A DNA stretch of 5,122 nucleotides from an uncultured Coriobacteriaceae bacterium (lineage in GTDB: Bacteria; Actinomycetota; Coriobacteriia; Coriobacteriales; UMGS124). The notes under the pieces are model-generated. The model saw only the letters and a list, made by a program, of their open reading frames with translations. It searched no databases and was not told where the DNA came from. The DNA lies in the NCBI GenBank assembly GCA_902783515.1, contig CACZRK010000184.1, forward strand, positions 1-5,122. Reading direction: 5' to 3'. Of this stretch, positions 1-4,826 are shown piece by piece (the stretch's first letter is position 1; each line of letters opens with the position of its first letter). The translations under genes and the position numbers were made by a program.

Positions 1-2
1 AG

Positions 3-281
3 GGCGAGTTCGCGTACCGCGGCATCAGCGTCGCGGCGGGGTACGCCATGTGGGACGCCGCCGCCGGGGGAGGCGCGCGCGAGGACGGGCAGCTCGCGGG
101 GGCGCCCGGCCGCGCCTCGCGGACGGCCGGCGGGCGCGCGTCGCTCGACGAGCAGTTGGACGCCCTGGTCGACGCCGCGGACCGCAGCATGTACCAGGAC
201 AAGGCGCGCATGCACCGCGACAGCGACGATGGCGCGCGAGGCCTCCTGTCTGCGTCTGAAACGAGGTCGACATCGCGCTGA
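3..281 (+). CDS. GGDEF-domain (diguanylate cyclase-type) protein, C-terminal end, 5' partial
   Basis: The frame is open from base 3 to the TGA at 279-281, giving 92 residues. It begins with GEFAYRGISVAAGYAMWD, which matches the late beta-strand of GGDEF domains (usually 'vSvGyA'). It ends with AADRSMYQDKARMH, the conserved C-terminal helix of the family ('ADxaMYxaK'), with the MYQDK codons starting at 189. These domains make cyclic di-GMP from two GTP. The GG(D/E)EF active-site loop lies upstream of the window, so activity cannot be judged. Between the two conserved blocks (about bases 60-150) there is an unusually long Gly/Arg/Ala-rich insert of about 30 residues where most family members have a short loop. 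The last 20 or so residues are a non-conserved tail. I see no convincing terminator after the stop codon. The protein is not obviously related to the genes that follow, which begin more than 400 bases downstream. Confidence 0.8.
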   Translation, partial: GEFAYRGISVAAGYAMWDAAAGGGAREDGQLAGAPGRASRTAGGRASLDEQLDALVDAADRSMYQDKARMHRDSDDGARGLLSASETRSTSR

Positions 282-297
282 CCGCAGCCGGCAGCAC

Positions 298-373
298 GGT
301 TGACCCCTGCGAGTTCGCATGGCGCAACACCTGGTTCCCCGCACGGTTGCAAGGCGTCAACGCGCGGTCAACC
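298..373. repeat. GTCAAC boxes: 8-bp inverted repeat plus direct repeat one helical turn apart
   Basis: GGTTGACC (298-305) and GGTCAACC (366-373) are exact reverse complements. A further GTCAAC at 356-361 precedes the one at 367-372, so the two direct copies have an 11-bp period, close to one turn of the helix. That arrangement is typical of sites bound side by side by a regulator on one DNA face. The hexamers are short, so chance is possible. No regulator gene is present in the window to link to them. Confidence 0.3.
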
Positions 374-400
374 TCGTCGAAAGAACGCCTCGGCATACTT

Positions 401-462
401 TGCATCACATCGCAGGGCCATCGACCGATGGGCGCGATGCGAGACGCGAAGGATGTGATGCA
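401..462. repeat. 11-bp perfect inverted repeat (TGCATCACATC / GATGTGATGCA) with a 40-base centre
   Basis: TGCATCACATC at 401-411 is the exact reverse complement of GATGTGATGCA at 452-462. The arms do not extend further on either side. The arms are relatively AT-rich within a very GC-rich window, which makes an 11-bp match less likely by chance. The 40-base centre is too long for an efficient intrinsic terminator, and no T-run follows. A paired operator (two half-sites about five and a half turns apart, measured between arm centres) or a long-loop leader stem is more plausible. It sits 245-306 bases upstream of the aminotransferase start. Confidence 0.4.
418..431. repeat. 14-bp near-palindrome CCATCG-AC-CGATGG
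   Basis: CCATCG (418-423) and CGATGG (426-431) are exact reverse complements separated by two bases. The element lies inside the larger 401-462 inverted repeat but is not centred on it. Its symmetry and compact spacing suit a dimeric repressor site. The two-base spacer is too short for an RNA hairpin without opening the stem. The function is inferred only from symmetry. Confidence 0.3.
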
Positions 463-470
463 CATATGTG
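461..470. repeat. 10-bp perfect palindrome CACATATGTG
   Basis: CACATATGTG is self-complementary over all ten bases and overlaps the right arm of the 401-462 inverted repeat by two bases. It is one of the few AT-containing palindromes in this GC-rich window. It could be a dimeric regulator site. There is no independent support for a function. Confidence 0.25.
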
Positions 471-487
471 GCAGCACGTGGACGACG

Positions 488-555
488 CCCCAACCCCGCT
501 TCCCACCCCGGCTCCCGATCCGGTCCCCACGCTTCCCCCGGTTCTCGTGACCCCC
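488..555. other. C-rich tract on the + strand (G-tracts on the - strand)
   Basis: Bases 481-540 contain 35 C but only 11 G, whereas coding DNA around it has nearly equal C and G. There are eight runs of three to five C: 488-491, 494-497, 502-504, 506-509, 514-516, 525-528, 535-539 and 551-555. The first five are separated by loops of 2, 4, 1 and 4 bases, so the - strand meets the usual G-quadruplex pattern (G3+ with loops of 1-7). In a + strand transcript the same tract would be C-rich and G-poor, the composition favoured by Rho loading sites. Both readings are inferences from composition. Confidence 0.4.
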
Positions 556-569
556 GCTGCCACGGCCGT

Positions 570-588
570 CGTCCCCGCCTAGGGGACG
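570..588 (+). other. GC hairpin CGTCCCC-GCCTA-GGGGACG
   Basis: The arms at 570-576 and 582-588 pair perfectly over seven bases around a five-base loop. A U-G pair (569/589) could extend the stem. No T-run follows, so it is not a classic intrinsic terminator. It comes directly after the C-rich tract, about 120 bases before the start codon of the aminotransferase pseudogene, so it may be part of a structured leader RNA. It could also have arisen by chance in GC-rich DNA. Confidence 0.35.
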
Positions 589-593
589 GACTC

Positions 594-606
594 CCGCCTG
601 CGGCGG
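594..606 (+). other. Small GC hairpin CCGCC-TGC-GGCGG
   Basis: Five perfect G-C pairs close a three-base loop, six bases after the 570-588 hairpin. The two could stack in a leader transcript. Small GC hairpins like this are common by chance at this base composition. Confidence 0.2.
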
Positions 607-691
607 ACATCACGGCACCGACATCCACACGGCATCGCGGCCGCACGCCCGTCGTCGCCCTCGGCGGCGCGGGCGCGGGTGGCCGCGCGCG

Positions 692-700
692 AAAAGGGGG
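692..700 (+). promoter_or_regulatory. Ribosome binding site for the aminotransferase pseudogene
   Basis: AAAAGGGGG ends six bases before the ATG at 707-709. This is a purine-rich Shine-Dalgarno sequence at the normal spacing, and it fixes 707 as the start of the original gene. Confidence 0.7.
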
Positions 701-706
701 ACACCC

Positions 707-1403
707 ATGCGCCTCATCGACACCGGGCTCACCGCGCAGGACATCAAGGACAAGGTCAGCACGTACATGATGGAGACCTACGAGCGCTACGGCTTCGTCG
801 CCGAGCGCGGCATGGGCATGTACCTGTACGACGACAAGGGCGAGGCGTACCTGGACTTCTACGCCGGCATCGCCGTGAACAGCGCCGGCAACTGCAACGA
901 CAAGGTCGTCCTGGCCGTCATCGACCAGTGCATGGACCTCATGCAGACGTTCAACTAACCCTACACGATCCCGCAGGCGCTGCTCGCCGAGAAGGTCTGC
1001 ACGACGATCGGCATGGACAAGATCTTCTACCAGAACTCCGGCGCCGAGGCCAACGAGGCCATGATCAAGCTGGCGCGCAAGTACAGTGTGGAGAAGTACG
1101 GGCCGCGCCGCTACGGCATCGTCTCGGCCAAGATGTCGTTCCACGGACGCACGGTCGGCGCGATGAGCGCCACGGGCCAGCCCGACAACGCCTGCCAGCA
1201 GGGCTTCGGCGACATGACGCCCGGCTTCACGTACGCGACGTTCAACGACCTCGCGTCGTTCGAGGCCGCCATCGACGACACCACGTGCGCGATCATGGTC
1301 GAGCCCGTCCAGGGCGAGGGCGGCGTGCGCCCGGCCACCCCGGAGTTCCTGCGCGGCCTGCGCGCGCTGTGCGACGAGCGCGGCCTGCTGCTGCTCCTGG
1401 ACG
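707..1403 (+). pseudogene. argD: Acetylornithine-type class III aminotransferase, broken (nonsense codon and 3' truncation)
   Basis: The intact enzyme uses PLP to move an amino group between N-acetylornithine (or a similar omega-amine) and 2-oxoglutarate in the cytoplasm. In the frame of the 707 ATG, residues 1-83 read through 'GMGMYLYDDKGEAYLDFYAGIAV' -type sequence, the usual N-terminal region. A TAA stands at 956-958, where one base change from a Tyr codon (TAC) would explain it. The same frame continues from 959 with PYTIPQALLAEKV, then NSGAEANEAMIKLARKYS (phosphate-binding region), SFHGRTVGAMSATGQ and IMVEPVQGEGGV, all typical of ArgD. It reaches LLLLLD at codon 232, the Asp of the 'DEVQ' motif that binds the PLP ring nitrogen. 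There homology stops and kinase-like sequence in another frame begins. The lysine that holds PLP and about 170 C-terminal residues are missing, so no active enzyme can be made. Beyond the junction this frame runs to a TGA at 1505-1507 as nonsense. The ArgD subtype is likely, but a related omega-aminotransferase is possible. Confidence 0.85.
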
Positions 1404-1628
1404 GGCAGCGGCGGCCCCGAGATCGCCCGGATGATCGCCGACGACCTGGGCATCGAGTACTACGACCGCGACCTTGTCGACAAGGTCGGCGAGGCGCTGG
1501 ACGTTGACCGTTCGCTGGTGGAGCGGGCGGACAACGACACCAACGTGCGCTTCAGCTTTGACACGTCGCTGGGGCCGCGCACGGGAAACCTCACGAACAG
1601 ATGGCCGGCGAGGGCGCCGAGGGGGTGA
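1404..1628 (+). pseudogene. Cytidylate-kinase-like protein, N-terminal fragment
   Basis: From 1404 a frame different from the aminotransferase reads GSGGPEIARMIADDLGIEYY then DRDLVDKVGEALDVDRSLVE. This is the N-terminal pattern of the cytidylate-kinase-like family (AAA-type P-loop GSGGxxIA, helix, then 'LGIxYYDRxLI'). Before the GSGG there should be a short lead such as 'M..ITISRxFGSGG', which is absent: the preceding codons belong to the aminotransferase. Family-like sequence continues to GPRTGNLTNR, ending about base 1601, and then changes to WPARAPRG and a TGA at 1626-1628. Only about 66 of the usual 200 or so residues remain, and there is no start codon with a ribosome binding site of its own. 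ATG 1431 lies inside the conserved helix and cannot be a native start. The fragment cannot bind and phosphorylate a nucleotide. Family assignment rests on motif recognition only. Confidence 0.65.
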
Positions 1629-1630
1629 GG
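1621..1630 (+). promoter_or_regulatory. Ribosome binding site for the permease-molybdoenzyme fusion
   Basis: GGGGGTGAGG lies four bases before the ATG at 1635, and its G-rich core lies seven bases before it. It supports translation starting at 1635. The ATG at 2091, a possible internal start for the molybdoenzyme part, has no comparable site upstream. The short frame ATG 1601 to TGA 1631-1633 (MAGEGAEGVR) also ends one base before this start and may be the tail of a lost upstream gene. Confidence 0.55.
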
Positions 1631-1634
1631 TGAG

Positions 1635-2051
1635 ATGGCCGTGCAGCAGACGTCCGAGTTCAACAAGGTCCTGAGCGCGTGGGACGTCCTCGTGCTGGCG
1701 TTCGGCGCGATCGTCGGTTTCGCCATCGGCGGCGTCATGGTGTTCTTCGTCGGCCTGACCTGCGCCGAGCACACGAGCGCGATGCCGCAGTGCGGCGGCG
1801 AGCACACCTGGAGCTTCCGGGCGATGGGCTCGGTCGGTTCGTTGGTCTGCACCTGGGCGATCACCCTGGGCTACACGGGCGTCGTCTGCCTTGAGGCGTG
1901 CGCGCTGCCCACGATCATCCAGTACATCTTCCCCGGCTTCATGCAGGGCTACCTCTACACGGTCGCCGGGTTTGACGTGTACGCGAGCTGGCTGGTCGTG
2001 GCGGTGATCGTGGCGATCGCCATCCTGGCGGTCAACGTCCGCAGCGTCAAG
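1635..2051 (+). pseudogene. APC-family amino-acid permease, N-terminal remnant with internal deletion
   Basis: Residues 14-57 of the fusion (SAWDVLVLAFGAI...GGVMVFFVGLT...TSAMPQCGGEH) match TM1 and TM2 of APC permeases. Family members have about 20-30 residues between 'AFGAMIGWG' and 'IGFAIGGVMVFF': the end of TM1, including the unwound glycine motif that contacts substrate, and an outer loop. Here G24-A25-I26 runs straight into V27-G28-F29, so TM1 and TM2 are merged into one segment (about 18-42). TM3 (about 66-91) and TM4 (about 118-135) follow with typical sequence (CTWAITLGY, QYIFPGFMQGYLYTVAGFDV). Two residues differ from the usual 'TYAELTSAMPQCGGEH' (C43 for Tyr, H46 for Leu), in line with relaxed selection. 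Sequence ends at NVRSVKAAA, where TM5 would follow, and passes into the molybdoenzyme. Eight or so membrane helices are missing, so no transport is possible. Confidence 0.75.
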
Positions 2052-4826
2052 GCGGCCGCGCGCCCAGCCGCAACGGTGGCGGCGGCCTCGATGGCCGAGC
2101 GGCTCGTCCCGGCGACCAAGGCGTACGCCGAGGGCGACGCGTCAGAGGAGAAGATCGTCCACACGGTGTGTCGTGCCTGCATCGCGCAGTGCCCGATCCT
2201 CGCGCACGTCCGCGACGGGCGCGTCATCAAGCTGGAGGGCGACCCCGACGGCCCCATGACCCACGGCGCCGCGTGCGCCAAGGGCCTCGCCGGCATCCAG
2301 GCGCTCTACAACCCGATGCGCAACAAGTACCCCATGGTGCGCGTCGGCGAGCGCGGCCAGAACAACTTCAAGCGCGTGAGCTGGGACGAGGCGCTTGACA
2401 CCATCGCCGACAAGCTCATGGAAGCCTACGACAAGTACGGCCCGGAGGCCGTGTTCACCTCCACGGGCGGCGGCGGCAACCCGCACATCAACGGCCCGAT
2501 CCGCTTCGCCAACTGCTTCGGCGCGCCCAACACCTTCGAGCCCGGCTGCGCCCAGTGCTACCTGCCCCGCCAGAGCCAGGCGCGCCTCGTCTACGGCGGC
2601 CGCCCCGACGACAACCTCTCCATCGCCGACTCCAACGTGCTCGAGTTCTACTTCCAGGACACCGAGGCCCGCGCGGTCGTGCTGTGGGGCGCAGGCCCCA
2701 GCTGGTCCGGCCCGTCCATGACCGGCAACGCGATCGCCCGCCTGCGCGCCCGCAAGGAGGGCCTGAAGTCCGTCGTCATCGACCCGCGCTGCACGGCCGA
2801 CGCTGCGAAGGCCGACGTCTGGCTGCCCATCCGCACCGGCACCGACGTCGCCCTCATGATGGCGTGGATCCGCTACATCATCGACCAGGAGCTCTTTGAC
2901 AAGGAGTTCTGCCAGCAGTGGACGAACTTCCCCTTCCTCGTGGACCCCGACACGAAGCTGGACATCGACGCCAAGGAGATCGGCGGCGCCGAGGGCGACT
3001 ACGTCGTGTACGACGAGGCCCAGGGCAAGGTCGTCTCGCTGCCCTACCCGTACCCCGAGGGCTATGACGTCGCGCTGTTCGGCTCCTACGACGTCACGTT
3101 CGCCGACGGCACGACGAAGAGCTGCAAGACCGGCTTCCAGGTGCTCAAGGAGGCCGTGGAGGACTTCACGCTGGAGAAGGCCGCCGACATCTGCTGGCTG
3201 GACGCCGACAAGATCGAGGAGGCCATCCACCTCTACACGGACAACTGCTCCACACTCATCCACGGCCTGGCGACCGACCGCAGCCCGCAGTCCGCGCAGG
3301 CGGCGCTCGCCGCGCTGGAGCTGGAGTGCATGATGGGCCACGTCGAGTGCCCCGGCGCCGCCCTGCAGGCGTTCGGCAAGCTCGGCCCGCAGCCGGGCAT
3401 CGTCGAGAACGACACGTTCGGCCAGGGCTGCCTGCAGGCGCTCATCACCAAGGACATGCTCCGCAAGCGCCTGGGCGCGCCCGAGCACAAGGGCTTCTAC
3501 AACTGGCAGGTCAGCCACATCCCGAGCGTCCTGAACGCCATCAAGACCGGCGAGCCCTACAAGCCGCGCATCTGGCTGGAGCGCTCCGGCAACAAGCTCG
3601 CGATGCTCGGCAACGTCAAGTCCTGGTACGAGGTGTTCCCGGAGATCGACTTCTGCGTCCACGCCTACATGTACCCGACGTCGTTCTCCATCGAGTGCGC
3701 CGACGTGCTCATGCCGATGCGCGAGTGGCTCGAGTGCCCCAAGCCGGTCAAGCTCATGAACATGATCTTCCCGCGCCAGGAGGTCACGCACCTCTTTGAG
3801 ACCTGCGACGAGACGCTGTACTGGGCGCGCCTGGCCGCCAAGTGCGCCGAGCGCGGCCATGAGGGCTGCCGCCGTGCGTTCGACTGGAACGAGGTCGCGC
3901 CCGGCAAGTCCAAGCTGGACGGCAACTGGCAGATGGGCGTCGCCGACGGCATCCCGTGGGCGCACGACGAGGACGAGCTCGTGAGCTTCTTCATGCACGA
4001 CGCCGTGGACCCGGACACCGGCGAGAAGCTGACGTTTGACGAGCTGTGCGAGAAGGGCCCGATCACCTACTCGCCGATGGAGACGTGGCGCCAGTACTAC
4101 GTCTACAAGCAGACCAACCCCGAGACGGGCAAGCCCTATGGCTTCGGCTCGCACTCCCGCCGCGTGGAGCCCTACTCGGACATCACCGTCAAGCTCGGCC
4201 GCACCGGCTACCCGTTCGCGCTGTGCGACGAGGGACAGGTGGACCTGGGCGAGGACCTCTCGGTCGAGTACGAGCCCGTGCCCTACTACGAGGAGCCTGC
4301 CGAGAGCCCGCTGAGCGACACCGAGTACCCGCTCGTCATGACCGCCGGCCGCGTGCCGTACTTCCACCACGGCACCCTGCGCAACGTCCCGTGGCTGCGT
4401 GAGATCCAGCCGACCGCCGAGATCTGGGTCAACCCGCACGACGCCGAGACGTACGGCATCAAGCAGGACGGCGACTGGGTGAAGGTCAGCAGCCGCCGCG
4501 GCGAGACGTACGCCCGCGCCGTCATCACCGGCGCCATCGCGGAGGGCATGGTCTACCAGGAGCGCTTCTGGTACCCCGAGCTCCTGGACACCGACTACAA
4601 GGACCACGGCAGCTGGATGGCGGGCAACGTCAACGTCCTCACGAAGAACGACGCGCCGTTCAGCGACGTGTACGGCACGTACACGCTCGAGGGCTTCCAG
4701 GTGAAGATCGAGCCTGTCGACGAGTGCCCCTTCCCGATCTGGACCGAGCCCGAGCAGTTCGAGGCCTGGCTCCCCGAGCCGAGCGACCCGACGGCCGATG
4801 ACTACGAGATTTCGGAGGAGATCTAA
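1635..4826 (+). CDS. Molybdopterin oxidoreductase catalytic subunit (DMSO reductase family) with a permease-derived N-terminus
   Basis: This single 1063-residue frame has two unrelated parts. Residues 1-139 or so come from an APC permease (see separate entry). Residues from about 140 are a bis-MGD molybdoenzyme. It binds a [4Fe-4S] cluster through C179, C182, C186 and C214 (CRACIAQC...C). The cofactor region at 292-313 reads ANCFGAPNTFEPGCAQCYLPR, where C308 (or C305) is the likely Mo ligand. MGD-binding signatures follow: DPRCT at 383-387 and ADVWLPIRTGTDVAL at 393-407. The C-terminal dinucleotide-binding domain starts near E897 (EYPLVMTAGR) and ends near 1040. The molybdoenzyme part of about 910 residues is complete, with no stop or frameshift. 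The overall pattern resembles the acetylene hydratase / catechol dehydroxylase side of the family, which is abundant in Eggerthellaceae, but the substrate cannot be read from sequence. It is encoded directly ahead of its ferredoxin partner. The native export signal is damaged, so correct localisation is doubtful unless the fusion is an assembly error. Confidence 0.9.
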   Translation: MAVQQTSEFNKVLSAWDVLVLAFGAIVGFAIGGVMVFFVGLTCAEHTSAMPQCGGEHTWSFRAMGSVGSLVCTWAITLGYTGVVCLEACALPTIIQYIFPGFMQGYLYTVAGFDVYASWLVVAVIVAIAILAVNVRSVKAAARPAATVAAASMAERLVPATKAYAEGDASEEKIVHTVCRACIAQCPILAHVRDGRVIKLEGDPDGPMTHGAACAKGLAGIQALYNPMRNKYPMVRVGERGQNNFKRVSWDEALDTIADKLMEAYDKYGPEAVFTSTGGGGNPHINGPIRFANCFGAPNTFEPGCAQCYLPRQSQARLVYGGRPDDNLSIADSNVLEFYFQDTEARAVVLWGAGPSWSGPSMTGNAIARLRARKEGLKSVVIDPRCTADAAKADVWLPIRTGTDVALMMAWIRYIIDQELFDKEFCQQWTNFPFLVDPDTKLDIDAKEIGGAEGDYVVYDEAQGKVVSLPYPYPEGYDVALFGSYDVTFADGTTKSCKTGFQVLKEAVEDFTLEKAADICWLDADKIEEAIHLYTDNCSTLIHGLATDRSPQSAQAALAALELECMMGHVECPGAALQAFGKLGPQPGIVENDTFGQGCLQALITKDMLRKRLGAPEHKGFYNWQVSHIPSVLNAIKTGEPYKPRIWLERSGNKLAMLGNVKSWYEVFPEIDFCVHAYMYPTSFSIECADVLMPMREWLECPKPVKLMNMIFPRQEVTHLFETCDETLYWARLAAKCAERGHEGCRRAFDWNEVAPGKSKLDGNWQMGVADGIPWAHDEDELVSFFMHDAVDPDTGEKLTFDELCEKGPITYSPMETWRQYYVYKQTNPETGKPYGFGSHSRRVEPYSDITVKLGRTGYPFALCDEGQVDLGEDLSVEYEPVPYYEEPAESPLSDTEYPLVMTAGRVPYFHHGTLRNVPWLREIQPTAEIWVNPHDAETYGIKQDGDWVKVSSRRGETYARAVITGAIAEGMVYQERFWYPELLDTDYKDHGSWMAGNVNVLTKNDAPFSDVYGTYTLEGFQVKIEPVDECPFPIWTEPEQFEAWLPEPSDPTADDYEISEEI
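2049..2129 (+). other. Remnant of a Tat signal peptide at the fusion joint
   Basis: Codons for residues 139-165 read KAAARPAATVAAASMAERLV then PATKAYA. The Ala-rich stretch and the final A-Y-A before EGD look like the hydrophobic and cleavage regions of a twin-arginine signal peptide, as carried by many exported DMSO-reductase-family catalytic subunits. Such signals normally begin SRRxFxKAAA. Here the part before KAAA is permease sequence (NVRSV), so the twin arginines are lost. The joint is around 2046-2060, in 'VKAAA', a string compatible with both parents. The ATG at 2091 (M153) lies inside this remnant and has no ribosome binding site. Confidence 0.55.
4814..4820 (+). promoter_or_regulatory. 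Ribosome binding site for the ferredoxin subunit
   Basis: GGAGGAG lies six bases before the ATG at 4827, inside the last codons of the catalytic subunit. It is the strongest Shine-Dalgarno sequence in the window and supports tightly coupled translation of the two subunits. Confidence 0.85.

Larger units (their letters stand above)
282..706. other. Non-coding interval between the GGDEF gene and the aminotransferase pseudogene
   Basis: No reading frame here has a recognisable product or a ribosome binding site. The small frames present look like chance openings in GC-rich DNA. From left to right it contains three copies of the hexamer GTCAAC/GTTGAC (299-304, 356-361, 367-372), an 11-bp inverted repeat (401-411 with 452-462), a 14-bp near-palindrome (418-431), a 10-bp palindrome (461-470), a C-rich tract (488-555) and two GC hairpins (570-588, 594-606). 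The stretch 360-470 is visibly less GC-rich than its surroundings (for example 'catactttgcatcacat'), as expected for a promoter and operator region. It probably drives the gene that was once intact at 707. No -35/-10 pair is convincing. Confidence 0.6.

Noticed and set aside
300..328. TTGACC (300-305) as a -35 element
   Set aside because: The hexamer 17 bases downstream (CGCAAC) does not resemble a -10 element.
394..399. CATACT as a -10 promoter element
   Set aside because: It resembles TATACT, but no acceptable -35 element lies 16-18 bases upstream.
570..606. The two GC hairpins as an intrinsic terminator
   Set aside because: Neither hairpin is followed by a T-run, and both lie nearly 300 bases after the GGDEF stop codon.
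956..958. Stop-codon readthrough or recoding at the aminotransferase TAA
   Set aside because: The gene is also truncated before its PLP lysine, so readthrough could not restore an enzyme. A decayed gene is the simpler explanation.
679..1434. A 251-codon + strand frame overlapping the aminotransferase
   Set aside because: It is Arg/His/Gly-rich low-complexity sequence in the wrong frame. The 707 frame has all the family motifs and the ribosome binding site.
368..1453. A 361-codon open frame on the - strand covering the leader and aminotransferase region
   Set aside because: Its product has no recognisable motif. The + strand frame carries clear aminotransferase signatures over most of the same DNA, so it is an antisense shadow.
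2052..2059. GCGGCCGC at the fusion joint as a sign of laboratory cloning
   Set aside because: The same 8-mer occurs at 637-644 in non-coding DNA, and it is common at this GC content. No vector sequence is seen.
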